Of a stretch of DNA of 64,000 nt, positions 33,865-44,275 are shown piece by piece. Origin of the DNA: Galeruca laticollis (taxonomy: Eukaryota; Arthropoda; Insecta; Coleoptera; Chrysomelidae); NCBI GenBank assembly GCA_963921935.1, contig OY998180.1, forward strand, positions 75,803,262 through 75,867,261, written 5' to 3'. The notes below the pieces were generated by a model. That model searched no databases and had not been told where the DNA came from. It was given only the letters and a program-made list of their open reading frames with translations. A program made the position numbers and the translations under genes. Position 1 is the first letter of the stretch. The number at the start of each line of letters is the position of its first letter.

Positions 33865-36489
33865 CTAATCATTCAAAGGTTTCAAATCCTTAATGTGGAT
33901 TCGGTTATGTCGCTTGCCGGTTTCGTCTCGCGGGTCATATACTACCGGGGAGACGACTCGGACGACATCGTAGGGCCCAAAGTATTTTGGACCTAATTTC
34001 GCGGCGACATCATCAACGGCTGAAGACAAAGTATACTCTCTTTTCATAATCTTTTCCCCCAGGGTGCATTTCCAATCTCGACGGCGTAGATTATAATAAT
34101 GGCTTTGACTGGTAAATGCTCGGGACAAATTTAAACGGACGATGTCAAAACACTCTTGCAATTGATCCAGTCTCGAGCGGTGCGGTATTGTATCTTCCTC
34201 CTTAGGATTATCAGTTACGGAACCTTCTTTCGTAGTGCTCTTCTCCGGGTTGTCTTCAGTTTCCCTTCTAAGAGATTTCGGAAGGTCGGGATCTCGTCCA
34301 AAATTCAAAAAGGCCGGCGAAAACCCAGTCGAATCGTGTTTGGAGTTGTTCATAGCAAACTTCAAGTCGGCTAGTCTTATATCCCTATCCCGGTGATCTT
34401 GCTCGCAATATTGCGCAATCATCGTCTTCAGAGTGCGATTCGCTATCTCTACCGGGTTAGTTTGCGGCGTGTACGGGGGTGTGAAGCGGTGTCGGATTCC
34501 CAATTCTTTCAACATATTCTTAAACAATGTACTATTATACTGGGATCCGTTATCGGTTAAAACGGTACGGGGACATCCAAATACGGTCAGTATCTCTTCG
34601 TGAAATGCGGTACCGATGCTACTGGCAGTAGCACTCCTCAATGGTTTGCATTGTAACCACTTGGTAAATCGGTCCTGGAAAATTACAATATAGCAGGTCC
34701 CCTTCTTACTCCTCGGCAATGGTCCAATGATATCGTAACTAACAGTATCCCACGGTCCACGGTCGTTGATTTGGAGATGGCTGCATTTTCCCAGGAGGCT
34801 TCTGTTGGGATGGTTTGTACTTCTGGCATTGTAAACATCTGCGAACGTACTTGGTGATGCCTCGAAACATTCCAGGCCAATAGTAAGATCTGGCGATACA
34901 AGTGATGGTCTTGGCGATTCCCAGATGTCCAGCATGAGGGGCATCATGGTTTTCTTTAAGAACTCGTATTCGGTCGGATTTCGCTATGCACAGTTTCCAT
35001 GGACCACTCATCTTTGGTTCTCTTAAGTCATTTATATCCCAAAAATGACGGTACAAACGGCCTTCTTTGATGCAGTAGTCAGGAAACTTGTCTGGATCCT
35101 TCAGGACTTCTTCCTTCTTGTTACGGTACCATGAACATTCGGCGGTTACCTCGGTCAGACAGAGTATCGATGGTGGATTGGTTTCGGCGGTCATTGGTAG
35201 CGGATTTCTGGACAACGCGTCAGCCACGCGATTTAGTGCACCTTTACGGTACTGTATCTCGAAATCATATTGCTGCAGAAAAATACTCCATCGGGATAAA
35301 CGTCCGGACGGACTCACTATGGAATGCAGCCATCTAAGAGATTGATGATCGGTAACAACCGTGAAATGGTAGCCCTCTAGATAAGGATGCATCTTTTCAA
35401 TCCCCCAAACAATGGCGAGACATTCTTTTTCAGTGACGGAGTAATTCTTCTCGGCAGGACTCAGTGTGCGACTCGCGTATGCTACCACATGCTCCTGGCC
35501 ATCCTTCTGTTGTGTAAGGGCTATTCCCAAACCATACTCGGAGGCGTCGGTCTGTAGGGTGAACGGTACGGAAAAATCAGGACAACTTAAAACGGAAGCT
35601 TCTGACAGACAGGATTTAATATCAGCAAAGGCAGCTTCTTGTTCTTCAGCCCACTTCCATCGCTGGGATTTGCGGAGTAATTTCGTTAACGGGGCCACCT
35701 TTTGTGAAAACGATGGCACAAATCTCCTATACCAGGAAGCGACTCCCAAAAATCTTCGTAACTCTCGGATATTCCTCGGCGCTGCAAATTCAATTATGCT
35801 CTCGACTTTTTCTGGATCGGTACGGATTCCATCTCCAGTGACTACATTGCCTAAATATTTCATAGACGTAAACAGAAGTGGCATTTCTCCGGGTTCAGTT
35901 TCAACCGTGCTCCTCGTAATCGACGGAACACCTCAGATAGATTTTCCAAATGTTGTTCGAACGTTTCCCCTAAAAGTATGATGTCATCCAGATAAGCAAA
36001 GGCGTACGGTCTGTCAACCAATCTCTGGAAAGTGGCAGGTGCAGAATGTAAACCAAATGGAAGGACCGTGAATTGGAACAATCCACGTCCCGGTACGGTA
36101 AACGCGGTAATGGATTTGCTCTCCGGTATTAATGGAACTTGCCAGTACCCACTCTTCAAATCTAAACTGGAAATATATTTGGCTTTTCGCAGTTTATCCA
36201 GTATAGCATTAATAAATGGAAGCGGGTAAGCATCCTTCATCGTAACTTCGTTCACTTTGCGGAAGTCGATGCAGAAACGGTTCTTTCCATCTTTCTTCTT
36301 CACAAATACAATTGGAGAGCTCCACGGACTGGTAGAAGCTTCTATCACTCCTTCATCTAACATTGCGTCTATCTCGGTATTGCACACTTCCTGCATTTTT
36401 GGATTTAGCGGTCGGTATCTTTGTTTGATCGGACGGAGCTGTAGCCAGGGAAGACACAGAGACTTCAGAAACGGATTGCTCTTTGTCAA
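33865..36489 (-). pseudogene. Ty3/gypsy pol: RT, RNase H, integrase (frameshifted)
   Basis: RT (36489-35860) shows FCIDFRKVNEVT, SLDLKSGYWQVPL (motif A Asp), GLFQFTVLPFGL and FAYLDDIILLG (catalytic YLDD). A short stretch before FAYLDD appears deleted (LVDRPYAFAY). A frameshift leads to RNase H (35884 onward: SKVAPL-type linker, FTLQTDASEYGLGIAL, EKNYSVTEKECLAIV, VVTDHQSL, VADALSRNP). The zinc finger follows (H..GHLG...C..C). A second shift opens the integrase core (YDIIGPLP, VLTDNGSQYNS, TNPVEIANRTLK), with D, D and E all visible, and a C-terminal LGPKYFGPYDVVRV domain, stop at 33865. Each domain keeps its catalytic residues; it is dead through frameshifts and one small RT deletion. Confidence 0.92.
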
Positions 36490-37526
36490 CCCCTAACACC
36501 AGAGAAGACGCAGAGACTTGAGAAACGGATTGCTCTTTGTCAACCGTTAACACCAGGAAAGACGCAGAGACTTCAGAAACAGACTGCTCTTTGTCGACCC
36601 CTAACACCAGGGAAGACGCAGAGACTTCAGAAACAAATTGCTCCTTGTCAACCCCCAACAACACCGGAGAGGACGCAGAGACTTCAGAAACACGGTCTTC
36701 AGAGAGACACTTGTCGGTATTGTCCATACTTAGTGTCAGTTTAGCAGCATCGAATTCTTTCGTGAGCGGGCTCACTACTTCCAACATCTCAACAGGGCTG
36801 GTTGATGGTGAGTGCATCACTAGTTTGTCTTCCATGCAAATTTTCCCGCTTCCTAGCTCCAAACGGAAATTCTATGTTATTTTCTTTCTCTACTAGACAC
36901 TTTTCTTCGTTAATTTTATTTGAAATTGCTATGGCTGTAGATATTGAATTAATGTCTATCGCATCAAAGCACGATTTAGGTATGTCAATTTTGTCAGATA
37001 ATGATTTTGGAGAAATTATAACTTTATCTGAATTATCTAGTTTAGTTGTTTCGTCGTCGATAAACACTAATTGTAAATAGTTTTTAGTTTTTTAAGTTCT
37101 CACGTTTTGTTTTTAATTCTTAATAATTCCTCTGAATATTTAGAGGAATTGGAATTGGTACTGTCTAATACGTGGGCTGATTACCCTTGTTCGCCGCTTG
37201 CACCGGCTTTTGCGTCACTTTTATCACGTTTACTATTTTTTTATCAACGGAAAGTCTTTACTGTCTTTTATGTTTCTTATAAATTTTATGTTTGGACGTA
37301 CCTCTATGTCTAATGGATCAGGGTGACGTTTTGACCGAAACTATAGGTTTATTACTCGCACTGTTTCGGTTTTGTTTAAGTTTCCACTATTAAATAACTC
37401 GGATTTTATTGTGGTTAAATTTTGAATTTTGGCTTTGAGCCTACGTGTATATTCCGTTTGGAATGGGATTGTCTCCGATGTTGGAGGTGAAGGAATGATT
37501 AAGGAATCAATGAGCACTGACTCCAT
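36353..37526 (-). pseudogene. Ty3/gypsy 5' region (gag-like start, degenerate)
   Basis: An ATG at 37526 opens a 61-codon frame (MESVLIDSLIIP...), then frames break. Two further open stretches, 37067-36789 and 36862-36353, overlap in different phases. No zinc knuckle or protease motif (DTG/DSG) is visible, so gag and protease have been lost or have diverged past recognition. The last stretch contains the 54-bp tandem repeat and overlaps the RT start. Assignment to this element rests on position and strand. Confidence 0.5.
36442..36710 (-). repeat. 54-bp minisatellite in the Ty3/gypsy coding region
   Basis: The word ccagggaagac recurs at 36445, 36499, 36553, 36607 and 36664, giving periods of 54, 54, 54 and 57. 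The minus-strand frame reads an 18-residue repeat of the type VLGVDKEQSVSEVSASSL. Units are about 90% alike, so the expansion is recent relative to the decay of the element. Confidence 0.93.
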
Positions 37527-37545
37527 TGACTCTTTTTACAAAACA

Positions 37546-38227
37546 CTGTAACTTCAAAGGAAAATTATAAATTATTAAATATCACTTTTATTCGCAATGA
37601 AAGTACAATTTTCAAACTACTCACCCTGAAAATTAGCATAGGAATGCATTTTGTCACACCGTCTATTTAATTGTATACTATCCACATTCGATGCAGGATT
37701 GGACTCCTTTGTGCAGTGAATACAGACCAAAAAGTATGAGAGAGACAAAGTCAATGTGTGACTAGTAACCTAGTATTCTGATTGGTCCACGTCACTGGCC
37801 TTTGTTATTAAAAGCTTTCCGAAATGACACAGGAATTGGCAACATAATCGATTTGTTTATCTATAGATAGTAGTGACTTTTGTGAGGATAACGCTCAGTC
37901 CATTCTCTATGTCTATGAATACAACCTAATTAATGTTGTTCGTCGCTATCTCTTTTTAGCATTATGCATGCATGCATTTGAAAAGAGGGCATTAAGAAAA
38001 AGAAAATGTAGGTATTGCAACCAAAACTAACTTAAAACAAAGAAAAATAACCCGAAAAGGTCATCACTCCTTTTATTGAAATGAATCAATTCAATACATA
38101 AGGACCAAAGATGGACGGCCAGAATATAAGACTTAGGTTTTTGAATTCTCGTGTTCAGATGTCTAAAGCGTTGATATTTAAAAAATAAAGTAAAATAAAG
38201 AAATTAGGAAAACGAATAATATTAATT
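37546..38227. other. Intergenic between gypsy element and CEP78-like gene
   Basis: No gene, RNA or clear repeat was recognised. An atgcatgcatgcat run occurs at about 37962. Confidence 0.45.
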
Positions 38228-38233
38228 TTTATT
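38228..38233 (-). terminator. Polyadenylation signal AATAAA of the CEP78-like gene
   Basis: On the minus strand AATAAA starts two bases after the TGA stop (38238-38236). This would give an extremely short 3' UTR. Position alone supports it, and in A+T-rich DNA a chance match is possible. Confidence 0.45.
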
Positions 38234-38235
38234 TA

Positions 38236-39312
38236 TCAATTGATGAATTCCTTATAAAAAAGTATTAAACAGTTTAATATAAACATGACAACAGGAACAG
38301 CAGAGAACTTCGAATTTGAGTCAGTAGAATCCAAAGTCAGATTCGGAGATGTATACCATTGAAACTCTGGTTGTTTCTTTTGTACTAATTGCTGAATTGT
38401 GTTGATAGTGTTCTCATTAATTAGATCGTTTTGCCTCAAATCAATGATTTCTAAAGATTTCTTGGAAGTTAGGAGATCAATTATTCTGGAAGCTAATCCT
38501 TCGGTTAATCCACAACGTTGTAGATCTATCGCCTTGATCGAAACTTCATCCTCCAATGCGTCTAAAAGGTATTGAAAACCTTCATTTCCAAAATCAGCAT
38601 TATTGTTGATAGTGATTCGCTTAATTCCTACCGTATAATTTTTTGAGAAGTTTCCAGTTCTCTGTGAATTGTACCATCCTTCATAACATCTCTTGATACT
38701 TTGATACTTCAATAAGTCTGCTAAGTATTGACCACTTTGTGCACGTAAATGGCATCCAGAAAGATTTAAAGACTCAATATTATGTATATTGAGTAGATAT
38801 TTACACACAACTTTGCATCCAACATCTGTAATAGCGCAGTTAGCAAAAGAAAGATGTTTTACCGTTTTATTGTTCCTTAAAGCTCGGAGTAATTCTTCTA
38901 AATATTGTGGAAACAAGGGTACACCATCCAATTCTAGATATGTGAGTACTTTTGTTTGTCTTAATGAGGATGAAATGGATATTGTGAGCTGATTTAATAT
39001 ATACGCTGTCCGCAGCGATCCGAATTGCATATGTCTCACTTTCTCTTCAGTGTCAAAATGGTGTAAAAATGGACAACCACAAAGTGTACTTCTGATACAG
39101 AGTACATGGAGACTGGCATCAATAGTAAGAGCATAGAAAATTGGTCTCCATTGGTCTACGTTCAATTCATCGGCAACAAAGTTGAGTATCTGACGTCTTC
39201 GTTTTGATGGTTTCACTACTTGTATAGGTGTACACTTCAAAATGCGGCATAATGTACGGTACGACCCAAAGAATATATTAACTGGTTCTTGGGAAGACTG
39301 AGAGGAATTCAT
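38236..39312 (-). CDS. CEP78-like leucine-rich-repeat protein, intronless, intact ORF
   Basis: An uninterrupted 358-codon frame runs from ATG at 39312 to TGA at 38236. It resembles the N-terminal LRR half of centrosomal protein CEP78: an opening FFGSYRTLCRIL, FVADELNVDQWRPI, then LRR turns (LTYLELDGVPL, VKHLSFANCAITDVG, IESLNLSGCHL). The diagnostic YQSIKRCYEGW..SQR, GIKRITINNNADFGNEG and AIDLQRCGLTEGLA blocks follow. In vertebrates CEP78 sits at centrioles and modulates a ubiquitin ligase. Here the coiled-coil C-terminal half is absent; after the last LRR the protein ends with a hydrophobic VPVVMFILNCLILFY that may be a membrane tail. No introns were seen, and three decayed relatives lie at 28.1-30.6 kb. 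It may be a functional short paralogue or a young retrocopy; expression is unknown. Confidence 0.75.
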   Translation of the reverse strand: MNSSQSSQEPVNIFFGSYRTLCRILKCTPIQVVKPSKRRRQILNFVADELNVDQWRPIFYALTIDASLHVLCIRSTLCGCPFLHHFDTEEKVRHMQFGSLRTAYILNQLTISISSSLRQTKVLTYLELDGVPLFPQYLEELLRALRNNKTVKHLSFANCAITDVGCKVVCKYLLNIHNIESLNLSGCHLRAQSGQYLADLLKYQSIKRCYEGWYNSQRTGNFSKNYTVGIKRITINNNADFGNEGFQYLLDALEDEVSIKAIDLQRCGLTEGLASRIIDLLTSKKSLEIIDLRQNDLINENTINTIQQLVQKKQPEFQWYTSPNLTLDSTDSNSKFSAVPVVMFILNCLILFYKEFIN

Positions 39313-40387
39313 ATTCACAACTGATAGATTGTTATCTCATTTAAAATATAAACTGTTCGGTATTTTATAAAATATTATCTTGAGACAAATTTTAATTGAT
39401 AGAACTGACAATCAAATGTCAGACAAAGTGTCAGATCTGATGAAATTTGTATAAATCGATATCAGGCAATCCTGTTCAATCACATTAATCGAAATAATAT
39501 TTTTGAAGTGATTTCGATGTTTCAAAAAATGTTTCGACTAAAAATTAAATGAATCATTGAGTGATAAATATGTGAAGCTATGGGCATGTAAGATTAAGAT
39601 GGCAGCTCTGTCGCGGTAACAACCGGAAACTACTGAATATCCATTGCCAATTACCAGCATTACATTTTAACCTTCTGCATTTAACCTTTTCTAAAAGTAT
39701 TTTATTCAAATTCTAGATACATAACTTGAATTCATATATTAACAAACCTTTTTGGAAGAAATCAGTTTGTTTAAAACGAAGATCGCAAACTTTCATATAA
39801 TTAGACACCGTTTTTCCAATTCCAAATCCATTCTTTCATTCTGTCAACAAATTCTCTACCCCCAATTTCGGTTTCCATAAAACCTTCCAAATTTTCTGCT
39901 ACTGGGAAACTGTGAAATCTCAGTTCAGGTTTTTTGCCCAGGAAGCGCACTGAGGAACACAACAGTGATACTTATTCATATTCAAAATGAATAAAACGGA
40001 AAAATAATTTAATTCACAACCACAATTTTACACTTCTCAAGTTACCGAAAACACGACAATGTATATTAACTTAGTTAAACAAACAGTCATCAGAGGGAGT
40101 ATCGCTTATGAAAATTTACCTATTCATTAATTGATAAATTTGAAATAACAAATTATATAAAACTGTAACAGGTGAGTACATATTTCATTTTAATATTCAG
40201 TTCATCACAAATATCATAATCATACTTTCGAAATTCGATATATACAGTTGCCAAACATTGTAGGAGGCTTCAGCTATGTCTGACATGAATACTTCACAAG
40301 CTATTTGATAACCAATTTTGTTCTTCACGTAATAAAAAAGGAGATTTTCAAGACCTGTTCATCAGACCTATTGGAAATTGAAAAAGC
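39313..40387. other. 5' flank of the CEP78-like gene; no other gene
   Basis: The first ~230 bp (to about 39545) are shared with relic copy B (28590-28860), so the duplication included possible promoter sequence; a conserved cgatatcgat-type word appears in both. Beyond that I see nothing recognisable. Confidence 0.5.
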
Positions 40388-41302
40388 TCAAGGAAAACCT
40401 TCCTCAACATCATCTAATACAAGCAACGAATGACGCTCATTGTCATATTGGTTCAAACCATGTGTGCCATCGAAACAAATACAGTCAGAACAGTACTTTT
40501 TTAAAACTTCTTCCTGTCGTGAATTTATAATTATTAGTACGAAATCTTCTTTGTTTAATTTGTTTCTGATGTGCCGATTCATTACCCTGAGCTTTATAAA
40601 TCAAAATACAACTCGAACTCTCTATTTCCATAACTCATGTTGCTACACTCATTGCGTCATTTCGATGTCGTAGGTACTACTGTGGGCCGCAATTTAATGC
40701 TTTTTCCAATATTAAATAGGTCACGTTTAGTAAGGTGGTGAATTCTCTCGAGCTGATTTGAACCCTGCACTGAATCACGAACTTGATCCAATATTTCAAT
40801 AATTGGAATTTTTGAGGCCATTTGCCTAGCCAGTAATTCTCGTTCACTCACAGTTAGTAATAAATGTCCCAAATAGTTTTTATGCCCTACATGTTTGTTT
40901 ATGACAGTTACTTTGCAGGTATCGTTTTTGTCTATCTCAATTTGTAGAAATGCTGAACAGAAGCCATTCATTTTAATGGATCCTTGGGTCTTCAGGTGGC
41001 GTAAACCATTTCCCTTGAAAAAAGTTGCCGCAACGATGACAGGTATATGTTACAATAGTTTTATCGATTTTGGAATAATCTGCCCTTTTCTTAATAAAAT
41101 GTGAGTGAGAAGTATCTTCCATATTGTGTTTCCATTCCATAAATTCTACAAATGTGCCTAAGTCCAAGTTTTCGGATGTAGTTTGGATATTGTATTCCAT
41201 TTCAAACTGGATCAGAAGCTTGTCGTTTGGAGCTTGAAACTGGCAAATAGAGCACTGACGGTTAACAGAAGTCCCTACTTTTCCACAGGAACTGCTTGGC
41301 AA
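40388..41302 (-). pseudogene. MULE (Mutator-like) transposase relic
   Basis: Minus-strand frames give, in order, a FLYWCH-like/WRKY-like zinc region (FVEFMEWKHNMEDTSHSHFIKKR, YTCHRCG, about 41150-41010), NGFCSAFLQIEI and VINKHVGHKNYLGHLLLT. Then come SERELLARQMASKIPIIEILDQVRDS and LERIHHLTKRDLFNI (40970-40690), and the start of the catalytic domain with ICFDGTHGLNQYDNERHSLLVLDD (about 40470-40390). The last carries the first catalytic Asp. Two frameshifts separate the blocks, and similarity stops at about 40388, so the rest of the DDE domain is missing. The gene's upstream end is interrupted by the piggyBac insertion at 41339. Confidence 0.8.
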
Positions 41303-41474
41303 AAAAGTTACCGAAGAATGGCATTTTTTCGTGGTATTTTAACCCTTTCGAGACGAGTTTTTGTTTTAAGTGTTATGGGTTAGATTTTTAGTGGTTTGAT
41401 GTCAGTGGCGATCAAATAAAACATCTGCATTGAAACTTAAATGAATTTTTAGTTATAAGAAGTTGTGGGGGGAT

Positions 41475-41532
41475 GGTACATATACGTACCACCAGTCTTT
41501 AAGGATCTTCAAGAGTGGTACATATATGTACC
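41475..41532. repeat. Two palindromic 16-mers at the left end of the piggyBac copy
   Basis: GGTACATATACGTACC (41475-41490) and GGTACATATATGTACC (41517-41532) are near-perfect palindromes 42 bp apart. The same motif occurs three times at the right end. Their restriction to the subterminal regions suggests transposase-binding sites. Confidence 0.85.
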
Positions 41533-41541
41533 AGGCATCTT

Positions 41542-43298
41542 TCAAAAAGTATTTTTATAAATTTTACATAAACGTAAAAATTGTTGAGTGTGGTATGCAG
41601 CAAAACAATTCTTGCATAATGGTAACCTACATTGACTGCACACTGTCTTGGTCCTCTTCTGAACCTTAGTTTCAGCACAGCGAGCACATCTCCCACGAGT
41701 TTTACCTTCCGTTGGCAGGTGCATCGGAATGTTTTTTTAACTTAGTCTCTTTTTGGAATGACGACCACTTGTTGATGGACCTTTTACTAAAGTAGTTTTT
41801 TCTGGCCTTCGTTCAGGATTGCGTCTGCTGATGGTACGAGGACATCCAGATATGGCATTTTTTTTCCTGATCATTCTTTGTAAATTATCCACGCATTTAC
41901 AGCGGACATCATCAAAAGCCAGTAAAAAACTTTGATCCATCATTTTTTTGATTTTCTATCAAATTCATACAATCCCGCCATTTGGTCTGCTCGGTCGACT
42001 CCTCCCATGTGATCCCGATAAAAGGCAATCATTTCTGGACATTCTATAGGAGATCTTGTACCATCTTTGTTTTTCTTATTCAGCGATACAACTTAATTCA
42101 TATGGCAATTGCTGAGAACCAGAACATCTTTAGTATGCCATTTTGCATAAATTACACCCTCGTTGGTGCATTTGAAAACGGTTTTCAGTTTTCAGTTTTT
42201 CAGGTAGTTTCGGAATGTTTTTTCTGGTAGCTATACAGGTACCTACTGCTGCATAGTTTGTTGAATGAAGTAAGTCAACAGAGGTAAGGAAACGGTCAAA
42301 GCAAAGTATAACATCGACCTCTTGGATAGTATTTGCAAGCGTATTGACTACCCTTTCTCCTAAAGTACCATCTTGGTTGCCCTCTTCTTTCCCCGCATAA
42401 ATGTTGAAATCGTAATTATATCCCGTTCCTGAGTCACAACGGAGCCACATTTTTATTCCTCGCTTTGTTGGTTTGAGAGGCATGTATTGTTTGAGGGATG
42501 ACCGCCCCTTGAATTTAGTCATCGATTCATCAATGCTTTGGAAGTTGCTGTCCTGTCTGGATTTTTGAACTCTGTTTTTCAAGCATTGAACGATGTCATC
42601 AATATAATAAGTTTTTGAGCAGTCGGCCGGCTTTTCTGGAGGGGCAAAATATAATTTTGAAGAAATAAGTTTGAACTTATCCCTCGAAATAGCGTTTTTT
42701 ATAGTCATATTTCCCATTCATGGATGTTTTGACCAATAATGTGTAATTGATGGTAGTCGATTATAGGACATGATGAGAACTAAGCCGATCACAATTTGTA
42801 TTTCACCTACATCAGTATCTAAAATCCGTTTTTTCCTCTTTCCTTTTGCATTTAGGAGGATATTCAATCGGGCATTGGTGCATTGTGCAATGTACATATA
42901 AAGAGAGCGAGGAAATATTTTATGAAATACGTCAATGGGGCTCATGTCTTTGTGAAATTTTGAAGATAAAGAACACTCACGTGAAACTGGAACACTTTTT
43001 CTTGGAACAAAATCTGGTGTTACATCTGACCATATAATTCTACGATTCTTTGAATCGTCAGAGTCTTTTCCATGAGCAGTTTCTCCAACCAGTGATTCAC
43101 TTTCAATGATTTCTTCCAATCTTTCGACCTGCTAAGAATCCACATCATAATTGCTGGACAATGACTCATTATCTTGGCCCGAATTTTCTGAAGATGATGC
43201 CTACTGCCCGACGAAAAGTCGGCTAAACTTGAAACTTCTGACAAATGGTCAGCGATGTGGTCCAACTCATTCATACTCAATTTATTTTTTCTGGACAT
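41542..43298 (-). pseudogene. piggyBac transposase pseudogene
   Basis: A plausible ATG lies at 43298, right after a pyrimidine tract ending in CAG that looks like a 3' splice site. The N-terminal acidic region is broken by a frameshift and a TAG at about 43131. The DDE domain follows: MSPIDVFHKIFP, IVIGLVLIMSYNRLPSITHYWS, a TGA at 42720-42718, then FQSIDESMTKFKGRSSLKQYMPLKPTKRG (first Asp), VILCFDRFLTSVDLL (second Asp) and RDHMGGVDRADQ (third Asp, about 42000). Further shifts occur near 42130-41940. The C-terminal Cys-rich finger survives (CARCAETKVQKRTKTVCSQC, CKNCF). All three catalytic Asp are visible, but at least five lesions are present. Confidence 0.9.
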
Positions 43299-43341
43299 CG
43301 TCTGAAACAAAAAAAAAATAAAGTCAATACAGAAGACTATC

Positions 43342-43723
43342 GGTACATACATGTACCAACATCTAGTGCAGTAACGGACTGCTGGTACATATGTGTACCA
43401 CTGTAGAAAACAGCTGTTTTTTTCCTATTTCCAGCAGTGTTTCGCAACATATTTTGTCATAAGATTTTAAAACTTACCTTTAACTAAGTCCACACACAAA
43501 ATTTGCGCAATTTAGGTCACTTTTTTCCGTGAAAATTAACTAAAAACGGAGCGTAGAACGTGGCCCGGCACAAATAAACAACTACCACATAACCCCAAAT
43601 AAAATTCCGCGCATCACAGTTACATAGGGAGGTAAAAGACGCACCGGTACGTAGAGAAACCATATAAAATATAAATATTTGCTTATAGTCTGTGCGTGAT
43701 TCTTGCTGGTACATATGTGTACC
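43342..43723. repeat. Three palindromic 16-mers at the right end of the piggyBac copy
   Basis: GGTACATACATGTACC (43342-43357), GGTACATATGTGTACC (43384-43399) and the identical GGTACATATGTGTACC (43708-43723) lie in the right subterminal region. The last is 7 bp from the element's end. The first two are again 42 bp apart, as in the left pair. Confidence 0.88.
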
Positions 43724-43734
43724 GACAGGGTTAA

Positions 43735-44273
43735 ATCACGCAGATTATTAAAATTTGTATTGCACTGATATTTGTATTGCTTTTTTGGAACTATATTGTT
43801 GATATTAGTATCTAAAAAAGATTATAGATACCTAAGCATAGTACCAGTGACAGGTGATTACCTCAAAGTTCATTAACAGATCACGTTATTTCCATTTCCG
43901 TAAAATTGTAAACTATTTTTTAAATAGAAAACGCTTAGATACGTAGTATTAAGCAACCCCGCAAAATTTTAATAATATTAAAATATGAATTTTACAGATT
44001 TAATAGTTTTTACAACAATATATCAAAAAACACGCAAATAAACTGATCTCTGGGATTGCCCCGGCCCCGTACTAAGAAATATTGGTTAAATCTGAAAACA
44101 ACTTTTAGGTTAGTTAAAAACGAAAAACTTTTATTGTGTCAAAGAACATTTTTTTTTATTTACATACCGCATAAGAAAGAGATGGAAATATCAAAAAGTG
44201 AGCTTTTAAAAATTTGTTACCAAATAATTAATGTATTAGTTTTTACTTCACCTTATGTATAGTATACGTAACA
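43735..44273. other. Intergenic between piggyBac and mariner-type copies
   Basis: A+T-rich; no gene or repeat was recognised. It may include the upstream remainder of the MULE, but no coding similarity was visible. Confidence 0.4.
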
Positions 44274-44275
44274 TA

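Larger units (their letters stand above)
33200..37545 (-). mobile_element. Ty3/gypsy retrotransposon, minus strand, 3' LTR present
   Basis: Order on the minus strand: gag-like start (37526), a low-complexity segment with a 54-bp tandem repeat, RT (36489-35860), RNase H and integrase zinc finger (35884-34739), integrase core (34947-33865), a polypurine tract (minus AAGGGGGGGA, plus 33596-33605) and an LTR beginning TGTAACGAGG at 33595. The LTR extends left to about 33200 and contains internal repeats of a cggcgacataaacta word. No matching 5' LTR was found right of 37545, so that end is truncated or rearranged. Adjacent ORFs overlap in different frames, reflecting frameshifts. Confidence 0.88.
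41339..43734 (-). mobile_element. piggyBac-family element, TTAA to TTAA, transposase dead
   Basis: TTAA at 41339-41342 is followed by CCCTTTCGAGACGAG. At the other end GACAGGG (CCCTGTCGG in reverse complement) is followed by TTAA at 43731-43734. TTAA duplication and CCC...GGG ends are the piggyBac signature. The interior encodes a broken piggyBac transposase on the minus strand. The total is about 2.4 kb, full length for the family. It interrupts the region upstream of the MULE relic, so it is the younger insertion. Confidence 0.92.

Noticed and set aside
35466..35981. 171-codon plus-strand open frame
   Set aside because: Antisense shadow of the gypsy RNase H/RT region, whose catalytic motifs are on the minus strand.
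41475..43723. GGTACATAYRYGTACC palindromes as transcription operators
   Set aside because: They cluster only in the piggyBac ends, so transposase binding is the simpler reading.
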